Assembly: GCF_000350225.1 (NCBI RefSeq)
Contig: NW_005179026.1
Location: 310,001 to 374,000, forward strand
Length of the DNA stretch: 64,000 nucleotides
Source of the DNA: Chondrus crispus
Taxonomy: Eukaryota > Rhodophyta > Florideophyceae > Gigartinales > Gigartinaceae
Direction of reading: 5' to 3'
Below are positions 22,216-34,759 of this stretch, in pieces (the first letter of the stretch is position 1; every line of letters begins with the position of its first letter). The notes under the pieces were generated by a model. The model did no database searches, was not told the origin of the DNA, and saw only the letters and a program-made list of their open reading frames with translations. Position numbers and translations under genes: made by a program.

Positions 22216-24428
22216 GGACCTACCATACTCGGTAGATACCGACGCAAGCGACTATCAAATCGGCGCTGCATTATTTGAAACGCATCCAGATGCGCAACGC
22301 AAACCCATCGTGTTCTTTTCGAGAACGTTAACCGCAGCCGAGAGAAACTATTCTGTATCAGAAAAAGAATGCGTAGCTGTAATTTGGGCCGTACAGACTT
22401 TAAGACCATATCTAGATGGCGAGCATTTCATTGTGCATACCGGCTATGCCTCATTGAGGTGGTTGATGAACGTAACCGACCCCAGCGGGAGATTAATCCG
22501 ATGGAGGCTCCGCCTCTCGGAATTTGATTTCGAAATCAAGTACAAAAAGGGCAAGGCGAATATTGAAGCTGATGCCCTGTCAAGATTACGGACCGCAGGA
22601 GAAACCGTCGACGAAATCGACGACGAAATCCCATGCTTTATGTCCGAACCGGCGGAGGGTACAGTGGAGGACGAGGACAGTTTTGACGCGTTAGACGACA
22701 TTCTTGCTCTTGAGGGGGGGAACCGCCTCTGATCGCCCCGATCAATTTCAAGCTGTCACTCCGGAGGAGCTCATTCGCGAGCAAGCCGTCGACCCCTTCT
22801 GCAACCGCATCAAGGAAGAAATGGACGCCGCAAAGGTGAGAACGTTCAGCATGGAGACCGAGGAACTCGAAGGAACTCTATGTCGTATCGCGGCGGAGTA
22901 TGTACAAGTGGTGATACCACAATCGTTAAGGGACTGCGTCCTAGGGTTAAGCCATTACGCAAAATTGGCAGGCCACCCGGGAGGCAGGAAACTTTACAAG
23001 ACCTTGAGAAGATATTTTTATTGGCCTACGATGGCCTTAGACTGCTATGCAGCCCTGAAGAATTGCGCCGGATGTGCGCGGGAAAGGGTGAAGTTAAGAA
23101 GAAACACGAAGGAAATGAAGCTGTTCACGCCCAAAGCTCCGCTGGAGTTTGTCGCCATCGACATCCTCGGCAAGCTAATTACAACTAAACGAGGAAATCA
23201 GTACATTCTCGTGATCAGCGATCGATACTCGAAACTGGTACGATCCGTACCGTTGAAGAAGATATCAGCTGCGCACATCGCACAAGCCTTCGTTCACCAG
23301 TGGGTATTCGTGTATGGACCACCGGTCAAGCTGCTGTCCGACAATGGTACACAGTTCACGGCCCGGTTCTTTCAGAATGTCTGCCGAATTCTCGGCATAC
23401 GCAATGTGTTCACGACTACGTACCATCCGCAAGCCAACGGCCAAGTTGAGAGGTTTAACCGCACGCTGACTTCCGCGTTGCGAAAATATGTTGGAGAGCA
23501 TCCCAAGGACTGGGACCTATTTAGCGACGCTGTGACGTTCGCATACAACACGCAAGTTCATCGAACTACGAACATCGCGCCCTTCGATCTGGTGTTAGCT
23601 CGGGCACCGAGAAGCATTGCGTTACAATCACAGCCAAGTTTAGAAGGATTCAGCTCGAATCGAGTTTACTACCTGAAATGGCAGTCGTGGTTGGAAAGCC
23701 TGATGAAAGGCGCTGATAAGAGCTTGCGAAAAGAACAAGCGCGCTACAAGCGAAACTTTGACGCACGGCTCCGCAAACCGAGGTATGACATCCCTTCAGG
23801 ATAATACGTGTTCCTTCGGAAAGAGCAAGGCACGGCCACCGAGCCGAAACATAAGTTGGGACAAGTGGCTACGGGTCCATATCAAATGAAGGAGTCAACT
23901 GAGAATACGGTCGTCATTGCCATCGGCGACCAAGGAGAGCGCGTGTCGCGAGATCGAGTCGAATTAGCCCCTAGTCCCATAGACTACACGCCGATAATCG
24001 GGCTACGGCAAGCGCTACAGTTCCTCAATCGAGAAGGGGAACGAGAAGAACCCGCCGCGTAAGAGAAGAATAAGACGGATGACGGACCGTTGGTAAATCA
24101 GGAAGCTGCGCACTTCTCGCCCGATCTACAAGAGATAGGAGGTTCGGAAGAGCAGGATGACGATGAGTCGCTGGCTCTTCGGAAGGGGGAAGGAGAGTTG
24201 GAGACGCAGGAAGAAGGAGCGGAGAGTCAGGAGTATGTGATCGACAAGATCGCGGACCACGGCTACGACGAGGAGAACTTAATTCTCAAAGTGAGGTGGT
24301 ATGGGTATATAATCGAGGATGCAACGTGGGAACCTATTCAGCAAGTCCCCCGCATCGCGATAGTCACATATTTCCGAAAGAAAAAGCTACACTTACCCGC
24401 GCAAGCGTCGTACGCACAACCGGGATAG
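22216..24428 (+). pseudogene. Element G RNase H, integrase and chromodomain (broken)
   Basis: Starts at DLPYSVDTDAS of RNase H, exactly at B's LTR. The frame shifts in a G run near 22715. Integrase then runs with its H2C2 finger, FVAIDILGKL, LLSDNGTQF and GQVERFN, so the D,D,E residues are all present. TAA codons interrupt it at about 23804 and 24060. The chromodomain (YVIDKIADHG, LKVRWYGY, ATWEP) ends at 24428. Sequence is close to B and D. No complete product can be made. Confidence 0.9.
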
Positions 24429-27400
24429 CCATTTTAAATAGAATTAGTAGGTTAGAAACAACAGAGAGGTCAGAACTTCGAGGAAGGAACGCATCTACGA
24501 GGTTCGCAAATAAGGAGTTGGAAGGAAAGGAGAGCATGGCAGAGAAGCGAAACTGTATCCTTGGATGAGGCATTGAGTCTTCCGGAAAACACGAACACGC
24601 CTCACCGCAGTACGCACGAGAAATGACGTTTCGAACAGGCGGTCCGCCCGCGTGGGGTATGATATAATCAAAAAAATAATAAGCGTGTCGACAACAAACT
24701 GCTGAACGAGCGACGCAAGGCAGAGCTCGAATTCCAGCCATGCTGCGAAACTATAATCAAAAAGCAGGAAAAACTACTGCAGCTGCAGTACACACGCGAA
24801 GTGGTTGTGGCTTGCCACAGTCGGCGACATGAATATTCTAAGTCGCCCTGCGGCCAAGCCCCACCCGACCTCACGTGAAGCCGATCGTCACACTCGCTGC
24901 TAACACACTGCCCATGCTCGACGAGCACGAAGACCCGTCCATATGGACCACCGACAGAAGAACGCTGCTACGAAGTCACCCCGCGGCAACCGACGCTGAC
25001 GCGCACAACCAGTCCTACTTTCTAGAGTGATCCACTTAGCACTTACCGCCATGACCTCTCTTCAACTCTGTCGTTTCTTTGTTTCTTTTCTTTCCCTCTT
25101 TTCGGTTCTGTTTTATTCTATTCTATTTTATTTTATTTCTTTTTGTTGTCGCAGGACTCTGGCGACGCGACCGCGTATGGCGGACTTCGATCAACAAGAC
25201 CCCAAGGCAAATCGATAGACGGACGAGGAGGAGAAGGAAATTGCATCCGTCGGGAGCACGAGAGAAGATGGTGCGCAACTACAGATTGATACGACAGCAA
25301 GTCCCGTCGGAAGCGTCAATCCAAAGGACTCTACATTTCGTGTACGCGAAAATTGGTATTCTCGGAGAGAAAGGGGTAACGAAGGACTACAGTTGATACA
25401 AATCGACCAAGGAGTATTGCTCGTGTTCCTTACGGACGTGCTTCTTTCAAATGGGGATTACACCGACGATGTCAGTTTAAGTGACACAACCTGTACATCG
25501 GCAGCATCACACTTCGTCGAAAAGAGTATAATTAATACCAAACCAGCAATTAGGACGCAGAGCTGACGCAGGACACAACCCTAGTGTGTCGGAAAGGTTT
25601 AAAAGAAGGAGGGGAAAACGCTCGTTGGGCTAGAGGGCTTTCTAAAGGGGCAATGTTTTTTTTTGCAACCCCGAAATGATGGCACACACCCAAGTACACA
25701 CGCGTCCATCGAAGGTGTCACACTTCCCTGGATCGAGAAGCATTTGTTTGAAAACACACCTCTCTACAAGGGGGGGACTAAAGAAAGAAGGGTCATTCGT
25801 CTTGAAGGGAGGTCCTCGCCTCAGCAAAGACCCGTAGACAATTCTTGTCATAGAAGACAGTTGGTGGCCTTCCAAAACATGTGTGGACACTCAACCGTAC
25901 ACGCCTCGTCAACATGACATATGATCTACCTTTACCCGTTGCCGCTCACTCGTGTCGCGATACACACCTGCATTGCTAACGACCTCCGCCGTCGTTTGAG
26001 GAGGACCAACAGCCCTTCACGAATACGCTAACAACTGTTTTTACACGAAAGACGCAGCCCTAAGTTCGCTACGGAATCCGCTCCCCGCTTTCTTTTTCAT
26101 TTCTATTTGGTTGCTCCGTTTTCCTAGTATATATTGGCTGTGTGATGTCATGTCGCCTACGCTGACTGTCTGCAACGTAGATTGAGGACACGCCACGCGT
26201 GCCCCAAACGAAGAGAAGTAAGGCCATACCAGCCCAGCGGGCAGCGCAAGGGAAGCAAATTAATTGGGAGAGAGGGAACCGAACTGCGACTGCATGAGTA
26301 CCCATATGAGGACTTAGTCTGTCATCGAGACACGAAGAGAGGGAACCGGCAGGCTCCCCTCCGAGCCACGAGTCATGGAGATTGACTTAGGAATGCGCGC
26401 GCCCCGCTAGCAAACGCACGAGGAAGGTGCGTGCGCACCACCCGAAACGGCTTCAAAAATATTAACAAAAATTAAGAGAAGTTGCAGCCGTGGTGTACAA
26501 CCCATTTGTTGTCACAAGCCCCAGGCGCCGATCCGACGATCTTGCCAATTACCAGAGGGAAGGACCTCGACAACCCCTCTTTCCCACCGCCCCAGTTTCC
26601 CTTGAAAATGATCGATTGTGAGCGCACCCCGACGGGGAGCTCACACAGGAGACCCCAGCTTGCTATCACGGCGACTCCGTCGCCCGCGCAGCCGTTGAAC
26701 TACATCGAAAAGGACGCCCCCCAAAAAGAGGAGGAAGAGGCGAGGTTTTTGAAACTCCTTTGCCGCCCCCGCCAGGGAAGCAGAATATGCTGTCAGGTCG
26801 GTAAGAGACCAATTACCTTTCCCTTTCACCTCGTTTTCCCCCTTTTTATTTATTTTGTGTATTGTAGGTGACGAGGGCATGAACCCACAGTGAGAAGCCG
26901 CCAACTCGTCCAAAAAAGAGGGGGAGATACAAGTGACCCCGGGCCGGTTCGACCAAGGGAAGACTACATCAGCTGGGAAGTGTACAGTGTGCACGAGAAA
27001 GGAGAACGGCGAGGGAAGAGAAGAAGAACGTCAAATAGACAGCTGTCGACGACACTTCGAAGGTGGACCTCACTGGTAGTAAGAATTCGGTGCAGCATCA
27101 CCCGGACAGAGTTGCAAAGCGCGATAGTCACAAGGGAAACTTTGGTGCGGGAAGAACCGAAGAGGGAGAGAGACGCGACATCACTTCTGCGATGACGATC
27201 GCAGACGGGGCAGCTGCTACGAAGGAATTAGGTACTTGTGGTGATTAGCTCGGAAGAATATCGCCATACGGAGTCAATGAAGAAAGAGCGGAGGCACGTG
27301 CAGCAGGTGTCTACGAGGAGAGTGCAACCGACGGAGGCAATTAGGAGCATTGAGGTTGTCCGAAACCACATGGAAGGTACAGTAGAGCTCGGTCGCGGAA

Positions 27401-28439
27401 ATAATTAGCCCAATTGGGTGCTACCGGATGGGTCAAGCATGTTCCAAGACGACCCTTATTTTTCTTGCATCACAAAGACCAGGCCCCATGCTTCATGTGC
27501 ACACACATAATGTGTTACCGTCTCTCTCTCCAATGGGACGGATGCTGTGAGGAAAGAACACCAGCCGGAGCAGTATGTACAATTGCCGACGGGTAGGCAG
27601 ACAGATCTACACGATCCATGCGATAAGGGAACAGAATACCCTACCTTTTTAATATGTTGAGATAATTCTTGGAAACGAGAGAATCTCTCGTTCCACATTG
27701 GAGATGTGGGTTGCAGAAAACTATTTAACAGGGAGGAGGTAGACTGACATGAGGAAGGAGCGGGACGAAGAATCAAGACAGTGCCGCATGATCCGCGACC
27801 GTGTTGACCGCAGAACGGACAAAAGAGGAGCTTTTCAACGACCAATTCTCTTTGCACCTCCAGGCCACGTTTTTACGATGACTAGGACGAGTTGAGACTG
27901 CAATCACCCAGAAAAACCCCACAACACGGCCACGGCGTTTTTGATACGCCGTATCAATACGGAAAGGGGAAAAAGAATTTCAGCAAAAATTCTACGAGAC
28001 TTGAGGGCCCCAAGGCGGCACACCCGGTAGTCGCGTCCTTCATTTATGGACGTCATCCGTCGGAAAACACTGTGCTGTGTACATAGCTCGACGGGGAAAC
28101 CAATGTTTTGGCGGATAACGGGGAGAAGAGAAAACAGAGACAACCACCGGAAACTTTCTCTCTCATAACAACCCGCGTCGAGTGTCCAGTAGGACAGGCT
28201 GGCAAGGAGATGCGAAACAGGCTCAGCGACACGCCGCGCCAAGGATAAAGAGAAGGAACTGAACAGAACGAAAAATAAGGGAATCAGGGAAAGGGAAAAT
28301 TAAAAATGCAAAAGAGGAGGAAGTTGGTGAAAAGAGGGCTACGACCGCAGTGACGGTACGCAGAAAAAGAAGGAGGAAGTTGAAAATAACAGGGGATTCG
28401 CAGGTGGGTTCTTTTTATCGCCCAAAGGTTGTACGATAA
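24429..28439 (+). other. Element G 3' region, non-coding
   Basis: About 4 kb between the chromodomain stop and the antisense gene. The first 800 bases match B's 3' region. Near 25030-25160 there is a pyrimidine tract next to ACTTACC; the same pair occurs in B (13560-13640) and D (51780-51880). On the antisense strand this reads GGTAAGT, the consensus of a 5' splice site. Near 28300-28400 AGAGGAGGAAGTTG-like words match C near 41880. I see no conserved frame in it. Confidence 0.65.
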
Positions 28440-28871
28440 AGTCGCTAGTCGACTATCATGCGGGCCCGCCAATCAAAGGTGTGAATGGCCTGCAAAGGGA
28501 GGTTACCGGGCAACATGCCCGCGTCGTCGGAAAAAATTCTTTTCAATGCCTTCAAGGTCGCGGATGCCCACAGAGGAGAACCATTGAGCAGAAGCGAACA
28601 GGGATGCGTTATTGCGCATGGTTTTGTCCTGCAGCTCCTCGAGCGAAGGATGACGTCGGGCCACCTAAGAGGAATGGTAGTCTGGATGGAAGGCCGGTTC
28701 GGTAGGGTTGGTAACAGGGGGGTAGACGGGGTATAGAAAGAAGACCCCGGGGCACTTCGGACTTGCGAGGAAAGCCCACACCCAGACGTTTACGGGTGGC
28801 ACTATCGTCCGAGTGTTCCGACGGAGAAGGAAGCATGGTATTTTCGTCTTACCCTTGCTAAAACGCCGCAC
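28440..28871 (-). pseudogene. Element G antisense gene (aORF), decayed remnant
   Basis: Minus-strand sequence from about 28871 matches the antisense genes of C and D. The N-terminal region keeps KGKTKIP where others have KDKTNP; the start codon is eroded. Then follow the SLEELQDK segment, LFASAQWFSSVGIRD and DDAGMLPGNLP, and the match ends in stops near 28440. Frame changes are needed to follow it. It lies about 90 bases from the 3' LTR at 28962 with the tract AAAAGGGGGATA between, the same geometry as in C, D and F. No function is known. Confidence 0.8.
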
Positions 28872-28961
28872 AGAGTGATTGACGATTGGGAAACACGGTC
28901 AGGGACGGCAGGAGATCATACGATGGCTTGGCGTTGCGCAACGGCGCTCAAAAGGGGGATA

Positions 28962-29897
28962 TGTAGTGCAATACCCACCTGAAAAGGGGGTGAAAAGAAG
29001 TGAAAAAAGAAAAAAATTGGATACTGTAGTCCGGGTTTTGGGGGACACACGTGTGTGACGAAGCACACGATTATTTTAACTATTTAGTTTATTTACTAAT
29101 TAGATCTAGAATCTAGAGCCGGGAGCTACTGTACTCGCCCCGGGGGCGCTCTATATAACTTAGCCCCTTGACCGACCAAGTCTATAAAGACAACCCGAGT
29201 TGCCAGAGTTTGATATCGCCTTGGTCGAAGTCCGTCTTTTACAAGACATTCCCTTCTAATCTAGCCTACGATATTCTTTGCGCTCGGGGGTCCCCTTTTT
29301 CCTTATCAATTTTCGTTTACTTCCCTATCCTAATTTCCCTTAATCTTGAGTTGGTCCCACCTTGTAGGATTGCGATCCGTAACGTGACGTCATTAGCCAT
29401 CGGGCTTCTGTGTTGGTGCACCAGTTGTGCTTTTCTCAGCGTTGGTTCCATCAGAATCTGGTTGCGACCGATCCGTTGTTGGTACTTTGCCATCGGGCAG
29501 TACGACGGTGTAGCGCTGCTACGTTTTCTTCTTTCCCGACGGGCTACGTTGCGACGTCCCCGTCGAAAACCTTATCAAGGGTATAAGGTGTACAAGGCGC
29601 TCTTCGAGCATTTGATTAACGACCCATCGGACCAGGTTTACCTGGACACCCCTCCGAATTCGTCGAGCAGTTGCCATTACAAATCTCTACCACCATTTAC
29701 CGATCCCGGGCTGGGCTCTTCTCTTTGCCCCCCCTATCAGGGATCCGAGCTACTGCGGGCCGCAAACCCGCTTCAAGAGGACAGGGAGCTTCGAACAATC
29801 CGTAGCGCTGTGCCGGTGGCAGTTGTTGTTTTTGTTGTTGTTGTTTGTGTTGGACCTTCGGACCTTGGTCTCTGCTTGACAGGCGCATTTCACTACA
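28962..29897 (+). repeat. Element G 3' LTR (936 bp)
   Basis: Begins TGTAGTGCAATA and ends TTTCACTACA (one base off the usual TTGCACTACA). Preceded by a purine tract at 28950-28961. Contains CACACGTGTG at 29046-29055, an AGATCTAGAATCTAG cluster near 29103, TATATAA at 29152-29158 and the hairpin GCGGGC...CCCGC at 29755-29771. The purine tract and upstream antisense gene identify it as a 3' LTR, not the 5' LTR of the following gag. Confidence 0.9.
29152..29158 (+). promoter_or_regulatory. TATA box of family-2 LTR
   Basis: TATATAA about 190 bases into the LTR, at the place where C has TATATA (44303-44308) and D has TATATAT (60407-60413 and 46706-46712, minus strand). Conserved position and sequence support a core promoter for the element transcript. 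Confidence 0.6.
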
Positions 29898-31680
29898 AGA
29901 ATCTCTCACGGCCCCAACGCCGACGTTTGGCCCCAACCAGAAAATGGTTTCTGTTTGGAAGCCGACGAACTACCGATTCAGAGGTGTGTGCAACTATCAA
30001 GAATATCGCCTCGTGGATACCAATCAGACCTTGGACAGCAACGTCTACGCTAATACCCATAAGAGGGTGCAGTACCTCCTCTTTGTTATGGGGGAGTATA
30101 AATTCAGCGGGGTAGACCCCATCAGGGTCATCAGTTTCCTGGCTCGTTGCAAGGAAAATTTCGACAACGCCAATACGACCGATGCGATGGTCCTGATGGC
30201 CCTACCTCACCTGCTCGTACCGCCCGCAAAGGAGTCGTATGAGTCCCAGCGGGGTCTTCACCGCAAATCTCAATGGATCCCAAACTGGGCCGGCGCCATC
30301 AATTGGCTCATATGCACGTATGCGACGAACCTCGAGATCTAGCGGGCTCTCACTACGTTCAAGGAGCTACGCCAGAATCCAGGCCAGTTGGAAACCGAGT
30401 ACGCTAGTAGAATGTCCACCGCCCTCGGAAGGTGCGGGGACGTACACTCGGCGTACGAGAGAACGACCCTCTTCATCGAGGTTCTCACCCCTGCGATCAA
30501 GCCGCTGGTGTTATAAGCTCGCGAGGATCGAACGCGATCCTCTTTCGAGGATACCATCGCCCATGCCCGTTCGCACGGCGACGCCTTCCGGGCCCAGCAC
30601 GCTTCTGGGCGCCGTGTGGACTTCGGAAAGTCCCGCCCTGTTAAACAGGTTCTCGCCGTCCCAGAAGGCGCCCCATCGACTTCGACCGGCCCCCTCCCAG
30701 CTTTCAAACGGCACAGGGAGCCGAGAATTACTTCGCTTCAGAAGGTGACAACGTCGGGGGGACTCTTTCCCGAGGAATCCTCCTTCAACAACGGAGACTT
30801 GCTATTCTACGGCGACCGGCGCAGGCCGTATCAACGCGCTCGAGAGCCCACCGAGGGCTGTCGTGGACTTCAACCAGGGCGAACGTCCCTTAATTACCAG
30901 AAGGATCTACGGGGACCTCTGTCCCCGCAGATCATCTGCTTCACTTGTTATCGAGTCGGGGACCACATTGCCCCCGACTGCGATATGAAGGTGAAGGATG
31001 TATCCCTCGTGCAGTATCAGTACGAGATGCTGAAGAGAGCCCAGAAGAGCCAAGTTCCCTTGGATGCGTATCTTCGAGCCGTCGCCCTCCTCAGTTATGA
31101 GGTGATCAGGGTCATGACCCAAGGCTTCCACCGACCCACCGCCGCGTGCCGGTACGGGGATGAAGACCTTTCCGCCCACTGTCGGCGATTGTCCTCTTCC
31201 GAAAAACTAGGAGAACCACAGCTTGCAGCAGCTGAGGTGGAGCCGGGCACGTCCGCGGTTTTTTCGTCCAAGACGGCGGAATTGTCCTCAACTCCCAAGA
31301 CGGAGAAGCGGTATCGAATACTCGGCCGCAAACACACTGGGTTATCCCAGGGAAACCCCGACCCCGACCAGCTTGGTATCTTACGCCGACCTTGGCGGAG
31401 GAATACTCCCTCGATTGCAAAGGGTGTTAACTATCCCGAGACAGTGCTCGCACTGTCCCGGAGGAGTTACAAGGTCTACATCGACCTTGGATTATCACCA
31501 TCGATATTGGTGCGCCAGCTCACAATATTGGATACAGGAGCTGGCTCCAATTTCGTATGTGTCGACACGCTGCCCCCCGGGGGGAGTCGGTGGTTATTCC
31601 GGGTGAAATCCCGACGATCGCTTACGGCAATGGGAGACCATTGCGTACGAGCCGACCAAAACCCGTCGTGGTGCAGATAG
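29898..31680 (+). pseudogene. gag: Element E gag, capsid and atypical zinc knuckle (broken)
   Basis: Starts directly at G's LTR, so the gag N-terminus is missing. The capsid-like part includes FSGVDPIRVISFLARCKENF and MALPHLL and is broken by frameshifts near 30250-30340 and again near 30620. The knuckle at about 30937-30981 reads C-F-T-C then five residues, His, four residues, Cys: CX2CX5HX4C, one residue more than the canonical form. The frame continues into the protease. Divergence from family 2 is high, so this is a separate and older family. Confidence 0.8.
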
Positions 31681-32100
31681 GCGACCGCACCCTGCGGTGT
31701 ACATTCATCGTTTGTGAGCGGTTAGCCGCCCCCGTGATACTGGGGTGCCAATTTAACGACAAGTTCGTCGAAGCAATCTACCCATGACGGAAGGTACTGG
31801 AATTGGGGGAGGGCACCAAGATTCACATCGTCCGCAAGCCTGCGTCTCGGGCCGCGAACGCCCTTCCCCTTCCGTCGGAGCAGGAGTGTTCCCCGGAAAC
31901 CGGGATCGTTTCCCCGAGGCTCAAGGCATCTCGCGCCGTGGACATTCCGGCGGGCACCCAGACCTGGGTATAAATCACAAGCGGACGGACAGAACTCTCC
32001 GTTCTCGAGGCGATCTTGCAATTGTGTGCGAAGCACCGGGTCTCCTATCCAACGAGGTGGGGAATGTAACGCCATTGCAGGAGTTCATGGTCGTTGTGAC

Positions 32101-32160
32101 GAACTTCTCGTCCGCCATCAAGAGTCTGTCGAACTTCTCGTCCGCCATCAAGCGTCTGTC
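32101..32160 (+). repeat. 30-bp tandem duplication in element E
   Basis: Two copies of a 30-base unit beginning GAACTTCTCGTCCGC, at 32101-32130 and 32131-32160, differing at one base. It duplicates ten codons (NFSSAIK-like) in the protease-to-RT linker, which in other elements occurs once. Confidence 0.85.
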
Positions 32161-32441
32161 GAACAACCAGGTCGTCTATTCATCACTCGCCATCCCCAGG
32201 TGGTAGTGCGCACGGCAATTCCGTTGAACGTGGTCCTGGCCGCGGACTTTTCCGAGGGGAGCCCTGCTGTACAGGAGGGGAGGTGCTGTCGTTGATCAAC
32301 CTCCCAAGCAGAACCATCCCCTCCGCGGGACGAGGTCCCCCTCGACAACCTACCGGCACACGTGCGTGAGCAGGTTCGAACCATGCTCGCGCCGTACGCC
32401 GGAATGTGGAATGGATATTTGGGTGAAGTTCGAGCGACAGA

Positions 32442-32446
32442 GCATC
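32442..32446 (+). other. Target site duplication GCATC, left copy (element C)
   Basis: GCATC precedes C's first LTR base. The same five bases follow its last LTR base at 45058-45062. A 5-bp duplication is typical of Ty3/gypsy integrases. Element E's RT reading continues across the two copies. Confidence 0.92.
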
Positions 32447-32617
32447 TGTAGTGCAATAAGGGGTTGCGCAAGGGGGTGAAGGGAAATGAAACTAAGTTGG
32501 AATGTGAATACTGTAGTCCGGGATTGGGGGACACACGTGTGAATATTTGCACAGTTTTTATTTTAATTATTAATTTTATTTAGTTAATTAGTCAGTATTA
32601 ATTTGGCTGACACTAGA
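32447..32617 (+). repeat. Element C 5' LTR stub (171 bp)
   Basis: Identical in start and layout to the first 171 bases of the 3' LTR at 44080, including CACACGTGTG at 32532-32541 and the AT-rich segment, then breaks after CACTAGA into gag sequence. The deletion removed the rest of the LTR with its TATA box, the primer site and the gag start, so the copy cannot be transcribed from its own promoter. Confidence 0.9.
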
Positions 32618-32629
32618 GGTAGGGGCGAG

Positions 32630-34759
32630 GAGCAGACCCTCACGTGAAGGGCAAGCCGGAGTGGAGGTCGAATCCCCGGCCGACGGTGGGGCTTCCCGAA
32701 TTGAAATGGTTCCCATCGAGCAGCTCGCAGGAGGAAGCTCGACGCGCGGAGGAGCCTGAGGGCGGGTTAAGCCCACGGGTGCGCACCCGTGTGGTTCTCG
32801 TCGAGAATTTATTTTTCGAAGCGTCCAAGCGCCGCGACCCCGAGGTGCTCGATTCGCTGAAACTCGATCCGAAAGAAGCGCGGCGAGACGCTAATCAGGC
32901 CTTGGAAACGCTGGCCAAGACAAGAGACAGCATCGATGAGAAGTTCAGCCGCGCGGCGTGACGACTCAAGGACCTTGAGCAAGCTGCAGGCCGGTCCGGA
33001 ACAAGGTTGGATTCAGGGACGCTCGCCGATGGCGAACCCGAGGATCCCCTGATGAATGACAATTTAGTCCAAAACGGGAACTCCAGGAGGAGAAGTTCCA
33101 AGTCGGCCAGAGGCCGAAGGAAGAAAAATCACTTCGGTGACGGGGGAGCAAATTGCGACTCAAATTCGGAGTCGAATGTTTCCGCAGAAATGAGTGGTGA
33201 CGGTTCGTCGGACCACTCAAAAAATTCCGACCGGCGATCACCAGAAGGGAATGGAATTTCATCAAATAAGAAGACCTACAGGAGAGGGGGAATTACGTCA
33301 TCCTCGTCATGGAGAAATTTGGACGCAGAGCCAGAAGATATCGCTACGCAACGCGGATCGCGATGGGAGGTGTTGGAGAAACTGAATCCGGCCAACCATC
33401 TCTTCAAGAAATTACTTTCGTATCGGACGTATCGTCCACCGAACCCGCAGACTTACCTATTGCGCTCCCGGCGAACCGCCGTGCGAAAAATCCGACGGGA
33501 TACACCGCCGAAGGTGAAAAGGGACAACACCTTCACAGGCGAAGACGGAGTCCTTGTTTTCGATTTTTGGCCAAGCTGGTACAAGAATTCGACACGCAGG
33601 AGATGAAAGAAGGTCAAGCGATCCGCTTGTTGCCCGAGTTCCTCGACGGGATTGCCCTAAGACAGTACAATTCTGTGTCACAGACGGCCGGGTCCCATCA
33701 TGGCAAGGTTTCAGTCTGGCCTGAGGCTGTACAGGGGCTCCTACGAAGTTTCGCCACTGACGAAGCGATCGGCCAGGCCGTACTCGCATTGCGAGAAGTT
33801 CAACAGCGACCGTCTGAAGACGAGATGGAATTCTACATTCGGCTAACAGACGCTAGCAATCGTTGCGGGAATGTTTATTCCATGGTAGAGCAGATGACGA
33901 TATTCATTGAAGGGCTCGACGCAAGTATCACGCAGATCGTGTCCCAATATCGACAGGATAACAGGGACGTGTCCTTCCTAAGATTGGTTAACTACGCAAA
34001 GGCCCACGGGTCAGCGAGCCGCTCAAAGGAAAAGAAGACTAAAAGGGTGACGATACAAGCACCAGCATCGCTGCGGATGGGAGCCAACCGCAAGTTTGGG
34101 CCCCTATCCAGAAAATTCGCGGCGCTGCCAATCTGCCCGAGTCAATTTCTGGGTCAAAAGAACGAAGTTATCCGAGCCGGGACGGAACTGGTTACGGAAA
34201 CGCGTTTATCGCCGAAGGCGATTTTATTGGAACATCGGATGGAAATGGATACGGAGAAGACGGTTCGGGCGACGCGTCAACACTACCGACGCGCGCGTAT
34301 ACGGACGACTCGTATAAAGAGGCCATGGATCCCGGGTTGGCATTTCACGGGCGCGGTCACACGCCGGCGCCAAGAATTCCGATGGAGGACAAGGGTACAA
34401 ATTTCCGAAGACCAGGGTGGTCAGGAAGGCCTCCGGCCCGCGGGCCGTCCAGGCCGCCGTACCCTCAGAAGACCCATGGCCTCATATGCTATCATTGGTA
34501 TGAGAAGGGGTACGGGGCGCCCACGTGCCTGCTCTCGTTCCGAGAGATGCATCGAGTTCTAGAGAACTATGAGGCACTTTCCCCAATGGAGAGGCTGGGA
34601 ATTCCCTCGACGAGCTACCTGAAGGTGAAGCAATGGTTCGAATCGCAAACCGCGAGTACGCCGAGTGCGTCAAGGGAGGGTTCGAACCGAACTTCGGGAA
34701 GGCCGGCCGCAGGGCCATCGTCAGACGTGAGAAGAAACCCGCCGCGGCAGGGAACCTGA
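32630..34759 (+). pseudogene. gag: Element C gag (truncated, frameshifted)
   Basis: Begins in the charged N-terminal region (EARRDANQALETLAK, then a TGA after FSRAA) and continues through a Ser/Asp/Lys-rich part, a WEVLEKLNPANH segment (where B and D have a UAG in place of the Glu), the capsid (LAKLVQEFDTQEM) and the knuckle. A missing T near 33570 and a change near 34100 shift the frame. The knuckle is dead: its second Cys is Trp and its His is Tyr. The end overlaps the protease frame by over 100 bases. Confidence 0.85.

Larger units (their letters stand above)
22216..29897 (+). mobile_element. Element G: family-2 Ty3/gypsy element, 5' half missing
   Basis: Plus-strand element beginning in the middle of RNase H (where B inserted), then integrase, chromodomain, a 4-kb 3' region, a decayed antisense gene and a 3' LTR. 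The gag, protease and RT of this copy are not in the window. The 3' LTR is followed by gag sequence of another element (E), so G probably inserted into E. The matching left junction cannot be checked here. Confidence 0.85.
31440..32446 (+). pseudogene. Element E protease and start of RT (interrupted by element C)
   Basis: The active site LDTGAGSNF (Asp codon at 31531) is intact. A frameshift near 31590 moves the rest (CERLAAPVILGCQF) to another frame, and stops follow. The linker to RT ends in the segment LGEVRATEH near 32445, where element C is inserted. RT resumes at 45058 on the other side of C. A 30-bp in-frame tandem duplication lies at 32101-32160. Confidence 0.8.

Noticed and set aside
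25051-25218. Short frame starting TSLQLCRFFVS shared by G and B (13625-13440)
   Set aside because: Similarity is limited to the first 12 codons and lies in a pyrimidine tract. After it the two copies diverge in frame and length.
27456-27857. 133-codon minus-strand frame in G's 3' region
   Set aside because: Not conserved in the other elements and without a recognisable domain.
28962-29897. 5' LTR of the gag that follows it (element E)
   Set aside because: A purine tract and an antisense-gene remnant lie directly upstream, as at other 3' LTRs. No primer site follows, and the gag starts in mid-domain.
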